Below, piece by piece: positions 8,621 to 15,175 of a DNA stretch of 64,000 nucleotides. Position numbers and translations under genes: made by a program. The DNA comes from JANQOH01 sp965200095. Its GTDB lineage: Bacteria > Pseudomonadota > Alphaproteobacteria > UBA7887. How positions within the stretch are numbered: the first letter of the stretch is position 1; each line of letters begins with the position of its first letter. The DNA is taken from assembly GCA_965200095.1 (NCBI GenBank), contig OZ241350.1, positions 3,162,001 through 3,226,000 of the forward strand. The letters are read 5' to 3'. The notes below the pieces were generated by a model that saw only the letters and a list, made by a program, of their open reading frames with translations, searched no databases and was not told the origin of the DNA.

Positions 8621-9840
8621 GCCCACCCCGCCGCCGCGGTGGGGCGCAGCGCGCCGCCGCCCGCAGTGAAGAATTGCGCCCGCCCGGCGAGAGCCGCGAA
8701 CTGGCGCGGGTCGGCGCCCGTCAGCCAGGCCTGGCCGCCGAGCGCCGCCGCCGCATCGAGCAGCGCCGCACGGCGGTCGGCGTCGAGATGCGCCGCAACC
8801 TCGTCCAGGAGCAGAAGCGGCGGACCGCCCCGCCGCGCCGCGTGAAGCCGCGCCGCCGCCAACACGATGGCGATCAGCAACGCTTTCTGCTCCCCGGTCG
8901 AGCACTGCGCCGCTGCGACATCGCGGTCGATGTCGCGGACTTCCAGATCGCCGCGGTGAGCGCCATGCGCCGATGTTCCGCTTTCGCGGTCGCGCGCGCG
9001 CGATTCGCGAAGCGCCGACATCAAACGCTGTTCGGCATCGACCGCCGGCATCTCCGCAAGCCAGAGGTCGAGCGCCCCGGTCAGCGCGAGGCCGGCGCGC
9101 GGGAAGGCCCCATCCGAGGCCCGCAACGCCGCCGACAGCTGCGCCACGGCCGCGGCGCGCGTCGCCGCGACCGCCACCCCGTGCGCCGCCATCGTTTCCT
9201 CGGCGGCGTTCAGCCATGCGGGGTCGGCATCGTTGGCAAGGAGGCGCGCCCGCGCCCGCAGCGCGCGTTCGTAAGCCGCCAGGTCGCGCGCATGACGCGG
9301 TTCGAGACCGCTCGCCAGCCGGTCGAGAAACGCTCGGCGCCGACTCGGCGAATCGGCGAACAGGCGGTCCATGGCGGGAGTCAGCCAAACGACCGCGACG
9401 CATTCGGCGAGCTGCGACTGTCCGCGCGCCGGGCGGCCGTCGATGCGCACGGCGCGCCGCGGCGCCGCCCGGTCCTCCTCCCCGCCGGTGCCGATATCGG
9501 TCGGTCCCCGCGCCGAATCCACCCGCGCCGCCACCGCCCATCCGGCGCCGCAGGGCGCCGTCCGCCGCCGCAAATCGCCGAGCCGCGCGCTGCGCAGGCC
9601 GCGACCCGGCGCGAGCAGCGACACCGCCTCGAGCAGGTTGGTCTTGCCCGAGCCGTTCGGACCGCTGAGCACCACCGGCGCGCACGCGAAGTCGTGACGC
9701 AGGGCGCGGTAGTTGCGGAACTCGGTCAGGCGCAGGGTGCGCACCGCCATCGCCGCACGGGACCGCGGCGCCGCCGAAGGCGGCGGGGCGGGGCGGAACG
9801 AGGCGGACGATGCGACGGCGCGAACGCCGGTCGCGCTCAT
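8617..9840 (-). CDS. recF: DNA replication and repair protein RecF
   Basis: RecF is an SMC-like ATPase that loads RecA on gapped DNA through RecOR. The P-loop GPNGSGKT is at 60-67, the ABC-type signature lies in TGEQKALLIAIVL, and Walker B is LLLLDEVAAHLD near the C-terminus. The start is uncertain. ATG 9840 overlaps the dnaN stop as ATGA and gives 407 residues, while ATG 9750 gives MAVRTLRLTEFRNY, the usual family N-terminus, and 377 residues. I report the coupled start because neighbouring genes use the same overlap. Neither start has a clear Shine-Dalgarno site. The gene sits between dnaN and gyrB, the standard arrangement. Confidence 0.95.
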   Translation of the reverse strand: MSATGVRAVASSASFRPAPPPSAAPRSRAAMAVRTLRLTEFRNYRALRHDFACAPVVLSGPNGSGKTNLLEAVSLLAPGRGLRSARLGDLRRRTAPCGAGWAVAARVDSARGPTDIGTGGEEDRAAPRRAVRIDGRPARGQSQLAECVAVVWLTPAMDRLFADSPSRRRAFLDRLASGLEPRHARDLAAYERALRARARLLANDADPAWLNAAEETMAAHGVAVAATRAAAVAQLSAALRASDGAFPRAGLALTGALDLWLAEMPAVDAEQRLMSALRESRARDRESGTSAHGAHRGDLEVRDIDRDVAAAQCSTGEQKALLIAIVLAAARLHAARRGGPPLLLLDEVAAHLDADRRAALLDAAAALGGQAWLTGADPRQFAALAGRAQFFTAGGGALRPTAAAGWA

Positions 9841-10955
9841 ACTCGCATCGGCATCAGCACGTAGAGCGCCGTCGCATCGTCGCAATCGCTGACCACCGCC
9901 GGCGACGCCGCGTCGGAGATGGCGAGGCGCAGGCTGTCGCCGTCGACCTGCTGCGTCATGTCGAGCACATAACGCGCGTTGAAGCCGATATCGACGGCGT
10001 CGCCGTCATGCTCGATCTCCAATTTCTCGTTCGCCGAGGATTGATCCATGCTCCGCGCGCTCAGCACCATGCTGTCGTCGCCGATGCCCAGCTTCACCGA
10101 CCGCGGGTTCTCCGTCGAGATCGTCGAAACGCGGTCGACCGCCGCGGCGAAACCGCGGCTGTGCACCTTCACCACGTTCTTGTTGTCCCGGGGGATCACG
10201 CGCTCGTAATCCGGGAACGTGCCGTCCACCAGTTTCGTCGTCAGCACGGTGTCGCCCACCGAGAAGCGAATCTTCGTTTCCGACGCCGATACCCCCGCTT
10301 CTCCGTCGAAATCGTCGAGAAGTTTATAGAGTTCGTTCACCGCCTTGCGCGGAACGATGGCGCCGGCGAGCGATTCCGCGCCCTCCGGCAGCGCCGTCTC
10401 GACGCGCGCCAGGCGGTGGCCGTCGGTCGCCACCGAGCGCAGCGCGGTGCGTTCCGGCGCCGTCACCGCGTGAAGGTATATCCCGTTCAGGTAATAGCGC
10501 GTTTCCTCCGTCGAGATGGCGAATCTCGTTTTCTCGATCAGCCGCCGCAACTGCGCGCCGGCGATGTCGAAGACGATCGGGAGGTCGTCCTCCGTCATCG
10601 CCGGAAAGTCGTCGACCGGCAGGCAGTTCAGCGAGAAGGACGCGCTGCCGCCGCGCAGGGCCAGTTTTTCCGCGCCCGAATCGCTCTCCATCTCGAGCTG
10701 CGCCCCTTCCGGAAGCTTGCGCACGATCTCGTAGAGCAAAAGCGCCGGCGCCGTGACCCGACCCGTGCGCGCCGTGTCGCAAGGCGCCAGGTCGACCGCC
10801 GCCATGTCCATGTCGGTCGCCGTCAGCCGCAGCGAGCCTTCCTCCGCCGCGATGAGCAGGTTCGACAGAATCGGGATCGTGTTCTTGCGCTCGACGACGC
10901 TCTGGACGTGCTGCAACGCCCGCAACAGCGCCGAGCGCTCAATGGTCACCTTCAC
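9837..10955 (-). CDS. dnaN: DNA polymerase III beta subunit (sliding clamp)
   Basis: DnaN is the ring-shaped processivity clamp for replicative polymerase. The 372-residue protein starts MKVTIERSALLRALQHVQSV and continues with ERKNTIPILSNLL, the clamp N-terminal domain. The C-terminal end NARYVLDMTQQVDGD ... TALYVLMPMRV matches the clamp's closing strand, and the terminal MPMRV is typical. The start is a GTG at 10955 with a strong ribosome-binding site (GGGGGAG, about eight bases upstream). Longer upstream frames lack one. Three repeated domains of about 120 residues fit the length. The stop overlaps recF. Confidence 0.97.
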   Translation of the reverse strand: MKVTIERSALLRALQHVQSVVERKNTIPILSNLLIAAEEGSLRLTATDMDMAAVDLAPCDTARTGRVTAPALLLYEIVRKLPEGAQLEMESDSGAEKLALRGGSASFSLNCLPVDDFPAMTEDDLPIVFDIAGAQLRRLIEKTRFAISTEETRYYLNGIYLHAVTAPERTALRSVATDGHRLARVETALPEGAESLAGAIVPRKAVNELYKLLDDFDGEAGVSASETKIRFSVGDTVLTTKLVDGTFPDYERVIPRDNKNVVKVHSRGFAAAVDRVSTISTENPRSVKLGIGDDSMVLSARSMDQSSANEKLEIEHDGDAVDIGFNARYVLDMTQQVDGDSLRLAISDAASPAVVSDCDDATALYVLMPMRV

Positions 10956-11063
10956 GGATTCGCTCCCCCGAATGTTCCAGGACCGCGAGTGGAAAGCGAT
11001 GGCGTATCCGCACCGGGGAAACCGGCCGGACACTCCCGACGCGACGCCCTCCTCAAGGCAGGG

Positions 11064-11069
11064 AGTATA
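11064..11069 (-). promoter_or_regulatory. Possible -10 element of dnaN
   Basis: On the minus strand the sequence reads TATACT, a close match to a sigma-70 type -10 box, about 109 bases upstream of the dnaN GTG. No good -35 box lies 16-18 bases further up, so this is a weak call. The rest of the 10956-11179 gap shows no gene. Confidence 0.3.
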
Positions 11070-11179
11070 GCAGCCCGGCGCTCCGACGGCACGGTTTTGT
11101 GCGCCCGATCGGCGATTTTCGTCAAGGCGATCGGCGCGCCGGCGCTCTATCCGGACAGCCCGTTCTCCCCCGTTTTCAG

Positions 11180-11458
11180 TCAGTCGCAAAGCAGGTGCGC
11201 AATACCCGAACCGGCATGCTCGACGAGGCAGGCCACCCGGTCTTGCATCGCCACAAATTCAATGGCCGCGAAAACCGCGCCGACAATGGCGAGGATCCAC
11301 CAAAGCAACGCCAGAGCGACCAGAATCCGGAGATTCCCCCGGATATCGGTCAACACTTGCCATCGGGAATCCCGCGTCCCCGGGGACGCGGGCGGCGTGG
11401 ACCGGCTGGACTTCGAGAACGGCGATCCGACAGGCAGAGATTTCGAGGACGGGGGCAT
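11180..11458 (-). CDS. Small membrane protein of unknown function between dnaA and dnaN
   Basis: A 92-residue protein with a basic, Ser/Pro-rich N-terminus (about 1-40) and one strong membrane segment, LVALALLWWILAIVGAVFAA (about 46-68), followed by a short tail containing two cysteines. I do not recognise the family. It looks real for three reasons: a ribosome-binding site (CGGAG, eight bases before the ATG), an AT-richer upstream stretch with a TATAGA box in an otherwise very GC-rich area, and residue use unlike a shadow frame. Its position inside the dnaA-dnaN interval is unusual. It could be a membrane anchor or simply an unrelated insertion. Confidence 0.6.
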   Translation of the reverse strand: MPPSSKSLPVGSPFSKSSRSTPPASPGTRDSRWQVLTDIRGNLRILVALALLWWILAIVGAVFAAIEFVAMQDRVACLVEHAGSGIAHLLCD

Positions 11459-11673
11459 TGTTTTTCTCCGATTATTGGAATTCTGCTTCTATAGACCCGG
11501 ATCCGTCATGGCCGGGTCCTGGCGGTACGGTGCGCGAAGCGCGCGCCGGTTACCGAAACCCGGGCGAGAGAGCGTGCGAGAAAATTCGCCGCCATGACCG
11601 GTGGCGAAAGCCGTTTTGAGACAACGCGCCGCCGCGTCCACAGGAACGCCGCTCCCGGGAGAGCCGCGCGCGG
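11459..11673 (-). promoter_or_regulatory. Gap downstream of dnaA with promoter for the small membrane gene
   Basis: The left 60 bases are AT-richer than the surroundings and hold a possible -10 (TATAGA on the minus strand, about 11490) and the ribosome-binding site of the small membrane gene. The GCGCG-AAG-CGCGC stem near 11531-11547 could end dnaA transcription, though no T-run follows. I see no coding sequence or clear DnaA box here. Confidence 0.35.
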
Positions 11674-13098
11674 TCAGCGCTCCAGCATGCGCTTCAGAAA
11701 CTCCACGTCCTCGGCGATTTGGGAGTCTTTCTGCTGCAAGCCGGTGACCCGCCGAACCGCGTGAAGCACCGTCGTGTGGTCGCGGTTGCCGAAGCGGCGA
11801 CCGATCTCGGGCAGCGACCGCTGCGTCAGCTCCTTGGCGAGATACATCGCCACATGGCGCGGCCGCACCACCACCTGGGCGCGTCGCGCCGAACTCATCT
11901 CCGACACGCGGATGTTGTAATACTCCGCGACGACCTTCTGAATCTCGTCGATGGTGACGCGGCGGCCCACCGTGCGCAGTTTGTCGCGCAGGATGTCCTG
12001 ACAGCTGTCCAGCGTAATCTCGCGCCCGCGCAGCGTCGCATGAGCCACCAGGCTCGTCAGCGCGCCTTCCAGCTCGCGCACGCTGCCCGAGATCTTGTGG
12101 GCGAGGAACTCGAGAACCCTGGCCGGAACCTGCGATTCCTTCCCCATGCGCTCCACCCGCGCCTGCAGGATGCCCAGCCGCAATTCGTAGGAAGTCGCGT
12201 GAACCTCCGCCGCCAGACCCGAACCGAGGCGGGAACGCATTCGCTCTTCCATATACTCCAGGTCGCCGGGCAGGCGGTCTCCCGACACGACAATCTGCTT
12301 CCGGTCGGTGATCAGCGCATTGAACGTGTGAAAGAATTCTTCCTGCGTCGAATCCTTTCCGCCGATAAATTGAACGTCGTCGATTAGCAGCAGGTCCACC
12401 GAACGGATGCGCTCCTTGAACCCCATGATGGTCTCGAAGCGCAGCGCGCGAATGAACTCGTACATGAACCGCTCGGCGCTGAGATAGATGACCCGCTGCC
12501 GGGGCCGCAGGGCCAGCGCGCGCAACCCGATCGCGTGCATCAGGTGCGTCTTGCCCAGACCGACGCCGCCATGGATGTAGAGGGGGTTGAACGGGACGTC
12601 GTCGGCTTCCGACACGTTCAGCGCCGCCGCGTGGGCGAACTCGTTGGGTTTGCCGACGACGAAGGTTTCGAAACCGTATTTCTCGTCCAGCCCGGTTCCG
12701 AACTCGCCGTCGCCCGCCGGCGCCGCCGTGCCGGCGGGCGACGGACGCGCCTCGCCGTTCCCCGCCGCAAGCGCCGAACGCACCACGAATTCCACCGTCC
12801 CTACCGACGCGACCTCCGACCGCCACAGCGCCCGTATCCGGTCGCCGTAGCGCGGCGCCACCCAGTCCCGCAGGAAGCGCGTGGGCGCGGCCAGCACCAC
12901 CCGCCCGTCGTCGGCCGATTCGAGTTCGACCGATTGGATCCAGCGCTCGAAGGTGCGGTTGCCCAGCTGCTTGCGCAGCTTGTCCCGCACCCGCTGCCAA
13001 TGCCCGTCGAATTCTCCGCCGGCGCCGATCGGACGGCCCTCCCCGCGCCGCGCCGGCGCGAAATCCGCTCCCTGTTCTCCATCGGAGCGTCGGATCAT
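11674..13098 (-). CDS. dnaA: Chromosomal replication initiator DnaA
   Basis: DnaA binds and melts oriC. The 474-residue protein has domain I (about 30-95, starting FDGHWQRVRDKLRKQLG), a Gly/Ala-rich domain II linker (110-135) and the AAA+ domain with Walker A GGVGLGKT (177-184) and Walker B LLLIDDVQF (236-244). The C-terminal helix-turn-helix has RHVAMYLAKELTQRSLPEIG and the DnaA signature GNRDHTTVLHAV. The ATG at 13098 has a strong ribosome-binding site (GGAGGGGAGGG). The gene lies downstream of rpsT in the same direction and upstream of dnaN. Its upstream region contains a palindrome with a GANTC methylation site. Confidence 0.98.
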   Translation of the reverse strand: MIRRSDGEQGADFAPARRGEGRPIGAGGEFDGHWQRVRDKLRKQLGNRTFERWIQSVELESADDGRVVLAAPTRFLRDWVAPRYGDRIRALWRSEVASVGTVEFVVRSALAAGNGEARPSPAGTAAPAGDGEFGTGLDEKYGFETFVVGKPNEFAHAAALNVSEADDVPFNPLYIHGGVGLGKTHLMHAIGLRALALRPRQRVIYLSAERFMYEFIRALRFETIMGFKERIRSVDLLLIDDVQFIGGKDSTQEEFFHTFNALITDRKQIVVSGDRLPGDLEYMEERMRSRLGSGLAAEVHATSYELRLGILQARVERMGKESQVPARVLEFLAHKISGSVRELEGALTSLVAHATLRGREITLDSCQDILRDKLRTVGRRVTIDEIQKVVAEYYNIRVSEMSSARRAQVVVRPRHVAMYLAKELTQRSLPEIGRRFGNRDHTTVLHAVRRVTGLQQKDSQIAEDVEFLKRMLER

Positions 13099-13198
13099 CG
13101 CTTACCCTCCCCTCCTCCGGAGCACCGGACGACAACCGCCGGCGCGGAACCGACGAACACCGCCCCGAAAGGTCAATGCTCCTTCAAGTCGGCGCCCG

Positions 13199-13218
13199 TT
13201 CACGACAAGAGTCGTGAA
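13199..13218. promoter_or_regulatory. Perfect palindrome with a GANTC site upstream of dnaA
   Basis: TTCACGAC and GTCGTGAA form a perfect 8-bp inverted repeat with a four-base spacer. The spacer edge creates GAGTC at 13209-13213, a GANTC target of the alphaproteobacterial methyltransferase CcrM and the only one I see in the gap. A second, overlapping pairing (CAAGA 13206-13210 with TCTTG 13220-13224) is also possible. It lies about 100 bases upstream of the dnaA start. It may be an operator or methylation-sensitive control site; the binding protein is unknown. Confidence 0.5.
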
Positions 13219-13371
13219 GTCTTGTTTCTGTTTTTACTGGCGGCAGCGACGAGGGGCAGGCTGGCGTCTCCCCCGCGGAATTGCAACATGACCGTCACAT
13301 TTCCCGCCCGTTCTCCGCCCGCCCGCCGCCGCCGTCCGGGTTCGTGGCCTGTCCGCCGCACCCGCCGGCGC

Positions 13372-13399
13372 GGGGGGGGGGGGGGGGGGGGGGGGGGGG
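13372..13399. repeat. Homopolymer of 28 G
   Basis: Twenty-eight consecutive G on the plus strand (C on the rpsT sense strand) end four bases from the rpsT stop codon. It is the only such run in the window. Long G runs can be real simple-sequence tracts, but they are also a known artefact of two-colour sequencing chemistry, so its length and reality need raw-read support. Confidence 0.9.
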
Positions 13400-13402
13400 C
13401 AT

Positions 13403-13663
13403 CTACAACGCCTTTATGCGCGCCGACAGGCGGGACAATTTGCGCCGCATCGCGTTGCGCGCGACGACGCCCCTGGAGACGCCGCGCATCAGCTGCGGCT
13501 GGGCGGCGCGGAACGCGGCTTCCGCCGCCGCCTTGTCGTTGGCGCCGATCGCCGCCTCGACCGATTTGAGCGAGGTGCGGATCCGCCCGCGCCGCGCCCG
13601 GTTGACGACCCGCCGGCGCTCGTTGCGCCGTATCCGCTTCTTCGCCGATTTGTGGTGCGCCAT
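13403..13663 (-). CDS. rpsT: 30S ribosomal protein S20
   Basis: S20 is a primary 16S rRNA-binding protein of the small subunit. The 86-residue product begins MAHHKSAKKRIRRNERRRVV, the characteristic S20 opening, and is rich in Arg, Lys and Ala with two long helices. The start at ATG 13663 is chosen because MA-H-H-K-S-A-K-K-R is the universal N-terminus; an upstream ATG at 13735 would add 24 low-complexity residues. It is followed on its own strand by a C28 tract and then dnaA, an rpsT-dnaA order seen in many alphaproteobacteria. Confidence 0.97.
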   Translation of the reverse strand: MAHHKSAKKRIRRNERRRVVNRARRGRIRTSLKSVEAAIGANDKAAAEAAFRAAQPQLMRGVSRGVVARNAMRRKLSRLSARIKAL

Positions 13664-13759
13664 CGCGACCTGCCCTCGAAACCGCCTGCCCCCGGAAACG
13701 CCGCGGTCATTACCCCCGCCCGGCGCCGGGGTCAAGCCGCCCGCCGCCGCGCCCGCCCG

Positions 13760-15082
13760 TCACACGCGCACATAGGCCCAGCGGCCCCGCTGCCACAACG
13801 CGGCGAAAACGGCGGCCTGCGCCGCCCGCCACGCCGTGTGGCACAGCCACACGCCGATGAGACCGTGGCCCAGCGCCGGCCCGGCGAAGAACGCCGCCGG
13901 CAGGAACAGAAACCATTGCAGGCCCACCGATACGGTCATCGACGTCCGCGTCGCGCCGGCGCCGTTGAGCGCCTGCATCAGCACCATTCCCGCCGCGTCG
14001 ACGACAATGGTCGCGCCGGTGAGCCGCAGCGGCCCGCGCGCCAGGGCGACCACCCGCGCGTCCTCGAGGAACACGCCCAGGATGGCGTCCGGCGTCAGCG
14101 CCAGCGCCGCGCCGAGCGCGCCCATGACGACGGCCGCCACTTTCACGGTGTCCCATGCCCACCGCCGCGCCGCATCGCTCTCGCCCCGGCCCAGCGAACG
14201 TCCCACCAGCGCCGCCGCCGCGAGGCCCAGCCCCAGCCCGGGCAGAATCGCGACCAGCAACACGTTGACCAGCACGTTCGCCGCCGCGAGCTCGGCGGTG
14301 CCGATGCGCCCGACGATCCACATCATGGCCGTGAAGCCGGCGGCGAAGAAAAGCTGCTGCACCGACGCCGGAAGCGAGACCCGCGCCATCGTCGCCAGGG
14401 TGGCGCGCCGCGGCAGGCGCGCAAGAAAGCCGGAACGCCGCGCCCCGCGCCATGCCGCGACGAAATACATCGCCGTGCCCGCCCAATTGGCCATCGCCGT
14501 GCCCAGGCCCGACCCCAGCGCGCCCAGAGCCGGAACCCCCAGCGCCCCGAAAATCAACACATAGTTGAACGCTGCGTTCAGCAGCTGCATGGCGACGAGC
14601 ACCCGCAGATACACCATGGGGCGGCCGACGCCGTTCCAGTAGCCGCGGAAGGCGAAGTTCATGCCGGCCGCGGCGACGCCGGCGAGCCGCGCCCGCAGAT
14701 ACGGCCCGCCATGCGCCAGCACCGCGGGGTCGTCGTTGAGCAGCGCCAGCAGCTCCGGCGCCAGGGCCATGGGAACGCCCGACAGCGGCAGCGCGAGAAT
14801 CAGCACCAGGGTCAGCCCGCCGTTCAGCGGAACCGCGGTCTCTTCGTCGCGCCCCTCTCCCTTGCGCCGCGCCGCCATCGCCTGGACGCCGGCCGACATC
14901 CCCAGCAGCCCGGCGGCGCACATGAAACTCACGAACCCGGCGATACCCACCGCCGCCAGCGCCTCGGCGCCGAGGCGCCCGACCATCGCCGTATCGACCA
15001 GGTTGAACAGCGTTTGCGACGACATCGCGCCGACCATCGGCAGGCCGAGCGCCAGGATGGTCTTCAGCCGGTCCTTGCGCAT
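13760..15082 (-). CDS. MATE family multidrug/cation exporter
   Basis: A 440-residue inner-membrane transporter with about twelve hydrophobic segments. MATE proteins export cationic drugs, dyes or metabolites in exchange for H+ or Na+. The first helix reads ILALGLPMVGAMSSQTLFNL followed by VDTAMVGRLG, the family hallmark, and the second half repeats the pattern after MARVSLPASVQQLFFAAGFT. Pro, Asn and Gly positions agree with the DinF/NorM type, and DinF-like is my preference because of the length and the VGRLGAEALAAVG motif. The ribosome-binding site GGAGG precedes the ATG. It is divergent from the NosR-like pair across a 93-bp gap. The substrate is unknown. Confidence 0.92.
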   Translation of the reverse strand: MRKDRLKTILALGLPMVGAMSSQTLFNLVDTAMVGRLGAEALAAVGIAGFVSFMCAAGLLGMSAGVQAMAARRKGEGRDEETAVPLNGGLTLVLILALPLSGVPMALAPELLALLNDDPAVLAHGGPYLRARLAGVAAAGMNFAFRGYWNGVGRPMVYLRVLVAMQLLNAAFNYVLIFGALGVPALGALGSGLGTAMANWAGTAMYFVAAWRGARRSGFLARLPRRATLATMARVSLPASVQQLFFAAGFTAMMWIVGRIGTAELAAANVLVNVLLVAILPGLGLGLAAAALVGRSLGRGESDAARRWAWDTVKVAAVVMGALGAALALTPDAILGVFLEDARVVALARGPLRLTGATIVVDAAGMVLMQALNGAGATRTSMTVSVGLQWFLFLPAAFFAGPALGHGLIGVWLCHTAWRAAQAAVFAALWQRGRWAYVRV

Positions 15083-15175
15083 CGTCCTCCACCGCTCCCG
15101 CGGCCCATCGGAAAGCCCGCCCGAAGCCGGCGCCGCGCCCTATGATAGAGACGGCGCGTTTCGGGGAGGCCGGCC

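Larger units (their letters stand above)
13099..13402 (-). promoter_or_regulatory. dnaA upstream region
   Basis: This 304-bp gap between rpsT and dnaA should hold the dnaA promoter and may carry replication-control sites. It contains the dnaA ribosome-binding site at its left edge, a TTGACC box on the minus strand near 13175 as a possible -35, the palindrome at 13199-13218, an A/T-rich patch at 13220-13240, and a 28-base G run at its right end. I searched by eye for TTATCCACA-type DnaA boxes and found none, so I do not call it oriC. Confidence 0.5.

Noticed and set aside
6215..9685. A single gyrB-recF-length frame
   Set aside because: The upstream part is the wrong frame of recF. The gyrB ATG at 8620 and the ATGA overlap define the real start.
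13199..13240. Rho-independent terminator
   Set aside because: The T-rich stretch follows the hairpin only on the plus strand, where no upstream gene reads in that direction. On the rpsT/dnaA strand there is no T-run.
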